DNA from: Caprella mutica | Lineage: Eukaryota; Arthropoda; Malacostraca; Amphipoda; Caprellidae | Direction: 5' to 3' | Assembly (NCBI GenBank): GCA_947561585.1 | Contig: CANNZV010000341.1 | Location: 248,001 to 312,000 of the forward strand | DNA: 64,000 nt | Position numbers and translations under genes: made by a program | The notes under the pieces: model-generated | Told to the model about the DNA's origin: nothing | Database searches by the model: none | The model's input: only the letters and a program-made list of their open reading frames with translations | Shown: in pieces, positions 50,782-62,093 of the stretch | How positions within the stretch are numbered: the stretch's first letter is position 1 | Layout of the letters: the number at the start of each line of letters is the position of its first letter

Positions 50782-51185
50782 CAGAGATGGGCAAGATTGT
50801 CCTTCTTAAGTACCAAGTCAATAGATCATAATAGATAGTTCTGAAATCTCTACAAAATTGAATCTTTATTCCATCCAAAAATGTATTTACAGCCCCGTAC
50901 CTATTGTCAAACTGAATAAAAATCTGTTCGATTTTAGTGCTGTCATGAATTCTGAAAGATCCAACATGTTGGAATATTGTTAGTCAAACAGTAGAATCGA
51001 AAACGTTAGACATTGTATAATTTTATGTGAATGTGATAATTTATATCTTCTGACAAACACATTAACAAATAATAAGCGTGTGGACGCATACATTGAAAAG
51101 AGTCACAGTGATGGTCTACTATCAGAGAAAAGAGTCACTGCGATGAAGTACTATCAGAGAAAAGAGAACCTAGAACCCATGATTT
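50782..51185. mobile_element. Truncated, inverted copy of the hAT element at 32,771
   Basis: Begins CAGAGATGGGCAAGATTG and continues with sequence that is the reverse complement of the 33,330-33,715 part of the other copy (TTCCATCCAAAAATGTATTT, ACAGCCCCGTACCTATTGTC). It reaches about two units of the 32-bp minisatellite and then stops matching. The second end is not found, so it is truncated. Confidence 0.75.
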
Positions 51186-51453
51186 CAATTAAGAAAAACT
51201 TGATATTATAATTTCGTTCTTTCTACAATCAAAATGTATTGTATTAACTAAAGAAGAGGTAATAAAATTAAAGATCTGCGTGCACCTCTCATTGACGTGC
51301 AGACCATGCAGAGCCTCAAATCTTGACTCAAAAGTAATAGAGTGAAATAGCTTTCAATCGCTGAATTACCTCTCATGAATATTATTAGCATTTGTTCCCA
51401 AAATTAACTATAATAAATCGTGATGTTTACTATATACTTCATTGCATAGATAT

Positions 51454-52612
51454 TAGGGTGATTCAAAAAAAGTTTTACGTTTAGAAACTTCGAACTTTTT
51501 TCTTAATTGATTCATGTTGGTTAAAAACAATAAATACTAGTAAAATGTAAAGTCAATTTTCCACAAATCAACGAGTTGCCCGAGAGTTATATATAAAGAT
51601 TTCCATAAAATCCATGAGATACATGAAATGTTAAGTAAATAATTTTAGTGCAAGTTTCCAGGGTACGGGAACATAACTGGTATTGTGACTAGTAGACGAA
51701 GCAAAAATATGAGTTCATCAAAACAATACATTTCTTGTTTGTGACCGAGCGGCTCATAATTCCTCGTATTTTCATATTAATATCGAGAAGTTTAAAGTCA
51801 TTTTATAAGGGTTTCGTGTAAAAGTAAAGTGAAAATGACGATTGAACTTTTAAATTGAATATATAGATATGGTTAAGGTGTATTTTTATAGTTCATTTAT
51901 TTTAATTATCTATATAAGATAGGGTCTTGAACATATGCTACCGAGAAGTCTAAATTAGTGTTAATTAACTGATAAACTGTAGTTCCTATGAATAAAAACT
52001 AAGGAATAACAATAATAAAAACCCAATTTAACCAATGCCTAGTTAGCAATTGAAAAGAAAACAATGAAACTTAGAAGTGACTTAATTTAAGTAGGTTGTT
52101 CCATGTTGCAAAGTGTGGTCAGAGTCGACATTTACGGTCAAGCTATGGTCACGTCAAACGAGATTCGATGAGCTGATTACCATACCCTATATGTTACTGT
52201 ATCCTGGAAGTTTCTTCTGTAGGCCTAGCTTGCCAATTACTTTATAATGTAACAACATCAAATTTACATTATAACTCCGAGAAGTTCTTCACCTCCGCAT
52301 CCAAATATCAACTGTTACTATCCCTTGTGGCTGCAGTAGCTTCTACATATCATTTGCACTTAAATAGCTAGGTAAAATAATGTATTTCAGCAGTTTTCTC
52401 TATTTATGGGCATTAACTTCCAGCATAAAAGAAATACATTTTTGAACAAAAAAATCAATATTCATGGAAAAAATTGGAAATTTCAACTCTTGGGCGACAC
52501 GTCAGTTTGTGAAATTTTGACTTGTAAATTTACTAGCATTCTTTTTTATCCAACTTGAATCAATTCATAAAAAACGTTGAAGTTTTTAGAGGAAAAATTT
52601 TGAATCACCCTA
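51454..52612. mobile_element. TA-flanked MITE-like element with long inverted ends
   Basis: About 1.16 kb, bounded by TA and starting GGGTGATTCAAAAAAAGTTT. The right end is the inverse, ending TTTTGAATCACCC. The arms stay similar for about 110 bases (AATTGATTCATGTTGG against the inverse of CCAACTTGAATCAATT). There is no intact frame; the interior includes an unrelated GC-richer stretch. Tc1/mariner-like by target and ends. Confidence 0.8.
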
Positions 52613-53670
52613 ATGTCCACGTTAGAGACGTATTTATCAATACATTTTCCACATAGATTATTATATTTCACACAGCAAAATACATATGATAGGCTAAGTA
52701 TAACACAATCACTTGGAACAATGTGTCAAACATTTCAGACATTTGTTATATTTTGGTGATCCAGAACTGAGTTAGGTAATCTAACATAAATTTCAAATGC
52801 CAGTAAATTTTTTCATTGAAATATTAAGTTCAAATATACAATAAAAATGGACTTACGGATTGGTTTCAGAGGAGAAGTAATGTTAGTACATCACACTAGG
52901 TGAAGCATTGGCGTTAACTGACATCATTGAAGTTTAGCCGTTAGATGAGAGTACTACATTTGTAGGAATTGCTACCATATAACATTCCCGCGAGACTCTG
53001 TTATATATGATACACATCACTTAATTACGTAACATAGAGTGCACCGTGAATATATCATCTTAACATGTATCTTTACATGGTTACGTATCTCTCTTTTATT
53101 TCCTTTTTAGGTAATTGGAGAAAAGTTGAAGTTAAAACTTAAAAGTTAAACAAAAAATATTTATTTTCATATAAATTCAATTTATTCTAATTTAGACAAT
53201 GCTCTAATTTTAACCTATGTAGGTATTAAATATGTATCTCAAAAATATTATTAGCTAACCAGATTTGAAGATAGGTTGAAAATAAAATAGAAAATATGTT
53301 ATATTTCGATCAAGTTTAAGTTGAATAGAGAAATTGAGCTATTAGATTGAGCTCACAATTCAAATGTGTTAATTATATATAACAAAATAAGGGGGGCGTC
53401 CCATAAACCACAAATAATTGTACAGTCTTTGCGTTATAGGATTGACTAATTATTGTTCAATTTACCTGTAATAAAATTTAATAACAATTTTAATCGAAGG
53501 TAACAGTAAGTTTTTCTCTTCTCGCTTTAATAAATTTCCACCATCTTATTTTCTCCAAAGTTCCGGTTTATCTTGTAAATGATGGAGTAAATTTATGTAG
53601 AGTAAAAGAATAATGGTGATTTATAAATTTTACTTTAATTTGATAAAAATAAAATTGTTCTATAAATAAT
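52613..53670. promoter_or_regulatory. Upstream region of gene B
   Basis: Segments at 52,880-52,990 and 53,330-53,620 resemble the corresponding stretches above gene A (30,900-31,020 and 32,190-32,480). This makes it the shared 5' part of the duplicated unit. The gene B promoter and first exon are expected between here and 50,350. No specific motif is asserted. Confidence 0.4.
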
Positions 53671-53679
53671 GAGTTAAAT

Positions 53680-54889
53680 GGGTCTAGGAAAATTGATCGA
53701 AAGCAATTGACCGAATGGAAAATTGGTCGAATGGAAAATTGATCGAAAGGAAAACTGATCGAATTGATCAGCTACTAACACAAAGCAAATATAAATACGT
53801 ATATACAACAAAACAAAAATTGCAGATGATTTTCAATTCTAGTGTTTTACATTATTTGATACTTTATGTATCCTTATCCTTTGTATTTTTATATGTACTT
53901 GTCTATCATTTCGATTGTTTTTCCATACAGTTTTTAACTAACAATGTACTTCTTCAATATTTAATATGACTTTGTTTTTGCCCTTCGCAGGCTTCATTTA
54001 CTATATCACCTCTTTTTTCTCCTCTTCCACTTGAAAGACCCCAGGTACTCTATCATGAAGCTGTCGGTCGTGAATGGAAGAGAAGGGGAGTGGCGTTCCT
54101 TGGGCCCCGAAATATTGTAATTTGGATTACGTATTGTCTTTTTCTTATTTTTTACCACGTTTATCAATTTTTTAACGATATTTGAAGTTTTAGAGGATAG
54201 CGCTAAGGTTATGGTGCTCTTCAACTACGAGGTCTTAGATTTTATGTTAGGTTGACTCGTATAGGGTTCATTTACTATTACCTCTTAATTTTCCTCTTCT
54301 ATCGGTGAGTGCAGCAACCGATGTTTGTGTCCCTTTTCGTCTCGTTCCTTGGAAAGTGACTGCATTCACTGGGTAGCTTTTCTGTCTTCATGAGCATTGT
54401 CACTGACGTTGTTAAGAGACTTTGTTCATGAAGCCGCTTTCCTTTATGTCTGCTTTTTCCTGTCCTTTGCATTTAATTCCCTTTATATGAATCGTTATTT
54501 TTATATATAAATTATGGTAACAAGATCTACTAGCTGTAATATATTGCAATTAAGTTTCTCTGGCAATCCATGGTTTTAGTTATCGTCAATTAGTGTAAAT
54601 CGATCCATTATCATTTTCGATTAATTTCAGTTCGATCTATTCTCCATTCGATCAATTGTTGTTCCCTTTATTTTCCATTCGATCAATTTTCCATTCTACA
54701 AATTTTCACTTCAATCAATTTTCCTTTTGATCAATTTTCCTTTCGATCAATTTTCCTTTTGATCAATTTTCCATTCGATCAATTTTCCTTTCGAACAAAT
54801 TTCCATTCGACCAATTTTCCATTCGATCAATTTTCCAATCAATCAAATTTCCATTCGATCAATTGCTTTCGATGCATTTTCCAGATCCC
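53680..54889. mobile_element. Foldback-like element FB3 upstream of gene B
   Basis: About 1.21 kb. The left end is GGGTCTAGGAAAATTGATCG and the right end, inverted, is GGGATCTGGAAAATGCATCG. The flanks GAGTTAAAT (53,671-53,679) and GAGTTTAAT (54,890-54,898) match at 8 of 9 positions. The arms consist of AAATTGATCGAAAGG units. The left arm has only about five units and the right about fifteen, so the arms are unequal. The interior is non-coding, with a loosely repeated TTCATTTACTAT...CACCTC segment at about 53,990 and 54,265. Confidence 0.85.
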
Positions 54890-55079
54890 GAGTTTAATAC
54901 ATGTGTACGCTTATATTAGTAAAGTAAATTGTGATGTTTTTTCCAATAAGTGAAAATGTCTCTTTAATTGTTTAATATGTTTAGTTTGTTTATATATTAC
55001 AAAAATATACAAAATTTTCACGCTGCTCCAATCAGTTTTTCCCACAAAGGTTTAGGCAGTTCAAAAGTATCAGGAAAAC

Positions 55080-55570
55080 TGAATTCAATAAACAATTGAA
55101 TAGTTTCGGAGAGTCAAATGAGTCCATTGAATACTTTCAAAGAGTCAAATGAGTCCATTGAATACATTCAAAGAGTCAAATGAGTCCATTGAATACTTTC
55201 AAAGAGTCAAATGAGTCCATCGAATACTATACTGTAGAGCTCTGTTAACACTATAGTTGTGAATTAAAACTAATAAATATACCCTACCTTAACTAACGCA
55301 GTCTTGTTGATATCATCTATATATTTATGAACAAATTGTAGCGTTAGAATAATAAACTGAAGAGAGTCGAAATAAGAGTTGTCAAAGGAGCCTTTGTGAG
55401 GCGAGAACTAATTAATAGTGCCACTAAGATTTGTCCTTTTTCTGTATAGGAATGCTGTGCAGTGTGTAATGTGCTGTGCAATGGGCTTATATGCTTTAGA
55501 AAGTGTATAATGTTCACCGTATAATTATGCTGTATATTATATTGACTGTGAAATGAATACAAATAATTGT
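55080..55570. repeat. Interspersed repeat copy 2, compact
   Basis: Counterpart of 3,945-7,075, with about four 31-bp units (55,110-55,226) and a single diverged copy of the 21-bp unit at 55,246-55,268. It is followed by the same TTGTTGATATCATCT and GAGGCGAGAACTAATTAATA landmarks. It is about six times shorter than copy 1 because neither array is expanded. Confidence 0.75.
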
Positions 55571-55818
55571 AGCGAACCGATACATAACTTTTTTTCCAAA
55601 AATAACAAAATGGACGTATTGAATGTCCCCAGACCACTCTTTACTCCATACTTATAGAGTGGTTTGTGGATTGCCCTGAATATTTAATTAAATAATCAGA
55701 CTATTATAATAGCTAAAAATACCAATGTTCACTCAAGTGTAATCACATGTAATCATACAGTTGCACTCTCATGTTCTCTCAATTATAATCATACCACTCT
55801 GTCTTGGCTCCGATCATA
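55571..55818. other. Spacer
   Basis: Short non-coding stretch between the interspersed repeat and the pogo-like element; nothing further seen. Confidence 0.4.
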
Positions 55819-56402
55819 CAGTGAAACTCCTGAGTTATGAAGCACTCGAGTATTGAAGGACCTGAGTTATGAAATGCACCTGAGTTATGAAGTATTTTTT
55901 ATACTTTAATTATAGAAGACGGTAAATGTCAAGAATTTTGTCGAATCCCTCATAGCCTATAGTTATCCCTTATAGCCTATAGTTATCCCTCATAGCCTAT
56001 AGTTATCCCTCATAGCCTATAGTTATCCCTCATAGCCTATAGTTATCCCTCATAGCCTATAGTTATCCCTCATAGCCTATAGTTATCCCTTATAGCCTAT
56101 AGTTATCCCTCATAGCCTATAGTTATCCCTTATAGCCTATAGTTATCCCTCATAGCCTATAGTTATCCCTCATAGCCTATAGTTATCCCTCATAGCCAAT
56201 AGTTATCCCTCACAGCCTATAGTTATCCCTCATAGCCTATAGTTATCCCTCATAGCCTATAGTTATCCCTCATAGCCTATAGTTATCCCTTATAGCCTAT
56301 AGTTTTCTCCAAGATTTTAATCATGGAAAATATTTAGTGCACCTGAGTTATGAAGTGGCCCTGAGTTATTAAAAAAAATATCATAACTCAAGAGTTTCAC
56401 TG
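55819..56402. mobile_element. pogo-like element carrying a 20-bp minisatellite
   Basis: The ends CAGTGAAACTCCTGAGTTAT and, inverted at the right, ATAACTCAAGAGTTTCACTG are flanked by TA on both sides, as in pogo/Tigger elements. Subterminal GAGTTATGAAG motifs are repeated at both ends. Most of the 584 bp is the tandem array at 55,948-56,303. There is no transposase. Confidence 0.85.
55948..56303. repeat. 20-bp minisatellite, about 18 copies
   Basis: The unit CCCTCATAGCCTATAGTTAT is nearly invariant; changes are single bases (CTTATAG, CACAG, CCAATAG). Such homogeneity points to recent expansion or conversion. Confidence 0.95.
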
Positions 56403-56429
56403 TACTTGTCTAACCGTCTGTATAAGTCA

Positions 56430-57550
56430 ACAAGTCTGTATAAGTCACAGTCTGTATAAGTCAACAATTTATCATAAGAAAATCGAGAAGTGACGTGCCC
56501 CAGGGAAGTGTGTTGGGAGTTCTTTTCTTTTAGATATTTTTCAACTATATTCCTTGCTATTTTGATTTTCACTTTCACTTACTTCGCTGATGAGTCTACA
56601 AAATCCTACAAGTTTCTTAAATGATCATTACAATATGTTCAAAATAGAATAACTGAGAATTTGGTGTCAATCAGTAATTGGCTTACTAACACAAAAATAC
56701 TGATTAAATCTGATAAAACAAAATATACTATTTTTTCCTATCGTGAAATACATCAAGTAGAGTCCGTTGTTCAGGAATGAACGCAATATTGAGTCTGCAA
56801 AAGAAATTAAATTCCTCCTACTAACTTTGGATAATAAATTAACTTTTTTGGCTCACAATTTTAGAATTGCTCAAACTGTATCTAGATATAGCTATCATAT
56901 ATAGGTATTCTCCATAAGGTTGGTAGTTTTGTTCCTGAGAAAGTTTTACTTATAATGTATAATGCTTTTATCCACTCGGCGCTCTCTTACACTATGAATT
57001 ATTGTTTAATCAGAAAACTATATAACAAACCATATATTTATATTAGAGAAAAAGGCAATACGTGTTGTCAAAAAAATTCATCATCTTGCACACACCGCTG
57101 AATTGCTTGATCGGTTAAATCTTTTGTTTATTTTCTCGCTCTTGCTAGTATTTTTAAGTTTAAAATAAGAATATTCATTTACAAAACTGTTAATTATGAT
57201 AGCTTTTCCCTGAACTGCTTGAATTCATAGTCTCAAATTCATTTACGCATTTTTACTCTACCAGAAATACAGCTAAGGCTACATTACTTTTTTGCAATAG
57301 AAGCAAGTCTCAGTATAGCATCTATTATTAATGTTCACGCATCTGGAATAGCATTAGCACTGAATAAAAAATTTAAATTCTGTTTTCAAATTATAAAAAC
57401 AATTATTATTGGTTAGTAAGTAGTTTTTCTTGTATTTATGTTCCCTTTTTAGTTTTTCTTAGTTTGTTGTATCTCTATTTTTCAGCAAAATATATGTTTA
57501 AATATATTCTTTCATGTGTATTAGCTGTAGGATTAATAAAGATATTATAA
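56430..57550 (+). pseudogene. Decayed LINE reverse transcriptase
   Basis: Read in broken frames on the plus strand: DVPQGSVLGVLFF (RT motif of the VPQGSVLGP type), then a FADEST remnant of the YADD box, then NLVSISNWLTNTK...KSDKTKYTIFS, EIKFLLLTLDNKLTF and a KKAIR-like segment. This is the usual order of a jockey-like LINE C-terminal half. There are many stops and frame changes. It ends near an AATAAAG/AT-rich tail at about 57,540. Dead copy. Confidence 0.7.
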
Positions 57551-57939
57551 TAAGAATTGTAATGGTATCTATTTCATGGTCCAATTTTGAGTTCAATTTA
57601 ATCCTTATATAGGTTTTTATTATTTATGTAAGTGCCTTAAAATCAAATTGCTTATTCGGATCTTTAATGTCTCTCTAATTTCCTTTGTGATTATAATTCT
57701 ATTTTCTATGTGAGAGAGTTCCATTATATTATTGTTTTAAATAAATAAAATAATAAAATATGAGCTACTAAGCAATAGACAAGTTGCTAGTTACAAATAA
57801 CAAATGAAATATCTATATTGATAGCTACCAATACTAATTTGTTTAATAATTGGTAACCAGGCTCTGGGGTGAAAAATAAGTTTATTACAAAATACTATAA
57901 ACGATTTATTATAGAGTATTATTACTGTATTCTTTCTAT
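57551..57939. other. Spacer after LINE remnant
   Basis: AT-rich, with nothing recognisable apart from short runs of AAATAAATAAAATAATAAAA. Confidence 0.4.
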
Positions 57940-58330
57940 GCATTTTAAAGTTTCTAATATTCTGTGTGCGATAATATTTATTGTACGAAACACTAATCTG
58001 ACGCTGAAGAAAGAGATTATACACTCTTTGTTTTTTGTTTTCCAATTCGAATTTCATATCATAAACATTAAATAATGCTTGTTCATTGTTCAGACTTCAT
58101 TTAAGATTTATATTGTTTCATGAATTCTATAAACGTTTCTATACTAATTTTCTCTAATATTATGCCCTTACAGAGATATTTAATATTGAATTGCTTAATG
58201 CTTATACTCACATAGTTGACATCCAAAATAAACGTTGTATACATTCTTTTTCTTCGGACAGAAAATTAGAAAACTGGAAGGTAACACGAGTATTGTAGAG
58301 TTTTGTTATTAGAATCTTTAAATAGATATA
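57940..58330. repeat. Duplicated piece of SLC5 intron 1
   Basis: Matches 49,465-49,800 in intron 1 of gene B over about 340 bases (ACTAATCTGACGCTGAA, TTTGTTTTTTGTTTTCCAAT, TATAAACGTTTCTATA, TTTAATATTGAATTG, GGACAGAAAATTAGAAAACT). No exon 1 follows at the right. It is evidence for a further, broken transporter unit, or for a repeat that happens to sit in that intron. Confidence 0.65.
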
Positions 58331-59589
58331 AAATTAAAGCAGGGTCCGAATTACCGGGGTTCAAATTACGTTAGGGTCAATTAATTACTGGTCACACTTC
58401 AGGTTACATCCCTGGCAATACTATCTCACTTTAACATCCACCGGATAAATTTCGCAAAAATCATTCTTCGTCAATCCTATCGCAATCATTGTGGTGCTAC
58501 ACCTTACGTACAAGTCACATATAACGCCACGCTCCGCACTAGTCCTGTAACTTTGCACTTCTGTCAAATTTCTCTGCCTATCTCTTCCTTGCTTACCCAC
58601 ACCTTTTCAACCTCTTCTTCTATACTATCCTCACCGCCACCTGCTATCCCTTATCCTGGCATTTTTCCTCTTTAAACATTTTTCTTTCCTTTTGATGGTG
58701 TCTTTTGTGATGCACCATTGTTTCACTTCAATTCACTGAAATTTATAAATTTCGGGAGTGGTACACAACCTCACTTTATAAGCGATCAAACCGATCGACT
58801 CTTCACTATCAGTTAGAATAGAAGTCTAACGCTTGGATGTCTTAACCGGTAGCAGGTAGTCTGCAAGGGCAAGGAAAATTTGCTGGAAGCAATATTTTGT
58901 CGACAGAAAAATGTATTGACTGAAAACTTTTTCAACATAACAATTTTTTCGACCAGAAAATTGTCAGAAGGCTAATATCTTCCAATGTCATTCTTTTCTA
59001 ATATTGTAAATTTTTTGAGCTTTTTCAGTTATCGTACTACGAAGAAGGAAAATATTATATTGAGTTGCCAAATTTCAATTTCCATCATTATAGGATAGTA
59101 TGTACAGTACAACTATATTTGCATCATAAAATCTTAAATATTAAAGTGATTTTATGCAAATATTATTTATTCATCGAAAAGTCCATGAAGATAGTTAATT
59201 TTTTTGATAACGTAGTTTAATACATAAATTACTTTACACATACAATGTTCTATTTGCATTTTACAGAAGCGTGCAGAATCTAAGGGACAGCGGGAACAAG
59301 TAATCTAAATCAATAATTGCATAAAAAGTACAAAACACACAATTTGTGAAATTTTGCACACATTTACATATATATCTCACAAGTTTTCATAAGATAGGTA
59401 TTTCAGAGAATTTGAACAAATATTTTATCAATGATCGATATTGACCTCCAAACAATAAACTTAGCTCTGCTCAAAAGTTAAATGATATTATCACAAACTT
59501 GATATATTTACAGATGAAGGTAATTAATTTAATACTCTGCGAAAATTTCTAGCTATTGATCATTAACATCTTAATAACTAACATCTTCT
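58331..59589. other. Non-coding region
   Basis: No gene recognised. The stretch 58,420-58,700 is somewhat richer in C and T but has no sustained frame. It may be part of the decayed Tc1-like element whose ends could not be identified. Confidence 0.4.
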
Positions 59590-60290
59590 GCCACAGAATT
59601 CTAATAATTTTGCACAAAATGAAGAAGTTATTCTTCTTTCATTCTTCCTCCAGAAATGCCCACAAATCTTTCGCATTTGTTGGGTTCTTCTTTGAGTAAT
59701 GGTCTCCAACTACTTTTCAAAACGTTCCAAATGTAATGAGGCTAGGGCTCCCTGTAGGCCAAATCATTATAGGCTAATTTATAGTTCTCTTTTCTTCTTC
59801 GAAAAAAGGTCCTACCTTTTTTAGCAGTGTAACAGGAAACATTGTCGTGCATGAAAATGAGATGCTGGATGTCAGCTGATCACAGATAAGGGAGAGTATG
59901 TAGTACTCTTCCATGAAGACGAACAATGGGACCAGGTCCATCAGAAGAAAAGTTCCCACAAACTGTCACACTACAACCTCCAAACAATCCGTTTTCTTGG
60001 GGCTCCTCATAGTTAACCTTTCCCCTAATTTGTGTCTAACGCGTACTTTCCTATCAGAACTGGAGACATTTAACTTTGATTAATCACTAAAGTGTACTTC
60101 TGACCACTGATCATTCGCCCAAATGACATGTTACTTCCAAACATCCGACTCACTTTCTGGTTCTTTTTTTTTTGTAGAAGTGGACGAAAAACAGTTAACT
60201 GGGACATCGTGCTACCAAAAATGAAATCTAATTCTCGACAAATTTGTCCAGCAGTGTTGAAACGGTGAATATGAGAAATAAGAAGCTAGT
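59590..60290 (-). pseudogene. Tc1-like transposase remnant
   Basis: Minus-strand pieces in shifting frames give DLVPLFVFMEEYYI (GxGPLvxxxGxxn segment), a FxHARQCFLLHC-like trace of the FMQDNAPCHTA box, then GPFFEEEKRTIN and a HYIWNVLKSSWRPLL tail. This is the order of a Tc1/mariner DDE transposase. Several frameshifts and stops; inactive. Terminal inverted repeats were not found. Confidence 0.7.
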
Positions 60291-61859
60291 GTAACGTTTT
60301 ATCATTGATAGTTATTTTGAGTATTGCCTCACAGTCAAAAAACAATAATTTATTTTGTTTTCTTCGTAGAAGCAACTGAAGTAAATATAAATTTTTCATA
60401 TTTTTCAGGTAATGTTATACATATATTCATAAGTATATTCATGTTTGATGATATCAATTTTAACAAAAGAGGGCATGCATTACTGTGGGAAGGTAACGTT
60501 TTTTTCTTGATGATGGATAAATTTATGAATTTTTGTAATTAAAACTTCATGATCATGCGTTCAATTAATGTAAAGAGATAGATTATTGGAAAGCCATGGT
60601 CATTTGAATTTCTGCGAATATTTTGAACACTGTAATATTATTATTTAGTTACTTGAGATGATGTATCGTAAGATACATTTTTATATTGATATGTTTCTTT
60701 CGTGACCATTAATTATTTTTTATTTGATGAATTCTGTAATTATAATGCAACAAGTGGTTAAGTTGAGTTTTCGGTATATCATTGTAACAGTTTTGGACAA
60801 CTTCTTCTGTAGTTTATCAATACTTTACAGGTTTATTAAAATAATTGAGAAGGTATATGCGTAACACAAGACTCAATTTGGAGTGCGGTAAGTTCACTGT
60901 ATTCAATTCACCACATGGTAAGTTCACCGCAACTCAATTCACTGCAAAAAACAATTTAATTCAAACTATAACGAGAATACAAATTCCCAAGATTTATCCT
61001 GTCTCATTAACCTTATTGTAATTAATCTACTTCAGAACACCATTCATTGCAGCATAACCGTTACTATTCACAGGTTGTTCACCATTTCTATTTAGGGTTT
61101 AAGACAAAATACATCATTAGTATACACTGAAAATTTTAATTGAGTTGTACAATCAAAGAAAAGTGTACCCGTAAACATTTTTTAACAGTTTACTAATTTC
61201 ACAGTTCTAAAAATAAACTTCACTAATTGTAATGCGTGTTGATATTTTATAATTACCCTGGGTACACGATGAGAAATTTATAAAATTTGAAAATAAAATG
61301 AAAAGACTGTGATTTGTGAAAATATCATCATGTGCAGACTCTTTAATTTCAAAGTACATAGAGTTGGATAATCTATATAAATAAATGAAAAAAAAAAAAA
61401 ATATTGAGCCTTGAAAGATTCCTCACGTCATAGATCCCATAGAGGTCGTGGCATCAGAAAGTGAAACATATTGCATTCTATTACTAGGATAAGAATTAAA
61501 AAAAATTGTGGCAATTACATCTGATTCTATATAGGATCAAAGTTTACCTAACAAAATATCATGCAACACACAACAAAAAAAACCTTTCTGAAGTCGATAA
61601 AAACCGAGAGCACACAATTTGTTTCGTCTAGTTACTGCATGTATTGTACTCATATCTAAACAAGTCAATCACCTCATTAGTAGTGCCCCGCCTCCACGGA
61701 ATACAAACTGCTTGCCAGAAAGTATACTTATATTACTCAAGTATCCAAATACACGTACATACATATATGATTATATCCTTTTTCAATTTTTTTACTAATT
61801 ACAGGAAGAATGGGTATAGGACAGTAATTAGTAATATCTCCATTTGAGCCCCCTTTGAG
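60291..61859. other. Spacer with a lone Foldback-like end
   Basis: At about 60,880-60,958 the sequence GGAGTGCGGTAAGTTCAC is followed by two more GTAAGTTCACCGCAACTCAA-type units. This has the same design as the ends of the element at 42,192, with no second end found. The part at 60,750-60,860 resembles 15,850-16,000 downstream of gene A. The rest is AT-rich and featureless. Confidence 0.5.
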
Positions 61860-62093
61860 CACAGGTATAATTTTAGAAATTTTAAATTAAAACCTTAACT
61901 GAACATTAACTCCACACCTAGTAAATTAATTTTTCGTTAGCAGAATTTTGACAGCTGAATATAAATAATATCTGAATAATAATAATGCATTAAACTTAGT
62001 AATCTGACCTGTAACTACTGAGATAAATATGCGGTGATGAAACCCAGGGCTGCATAATAGGTATACGAGAAACAGAAGAACGGATGAGGGGAA
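61860..62093 (-). pseudogene. Third SLC5 copy: exon 10 remnant with flanking intron
   Basis: 62,009-62,093 matches exon 10 of genes A and B (encoding HPFF..SYTYYA.LGF), preceded downstream by intron sequence like 39,620-39,715 (CCTTAACTGAACA, CACCTAGTAAAT). A net loss of about 13 bases within the exon shifts the frame. Gene homology stops abruptly at about 62,093, where helicase-like coding sequence begins on the other strand. No exon 11 was found on the other side. A dead remnant. Confidence 0.85.
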
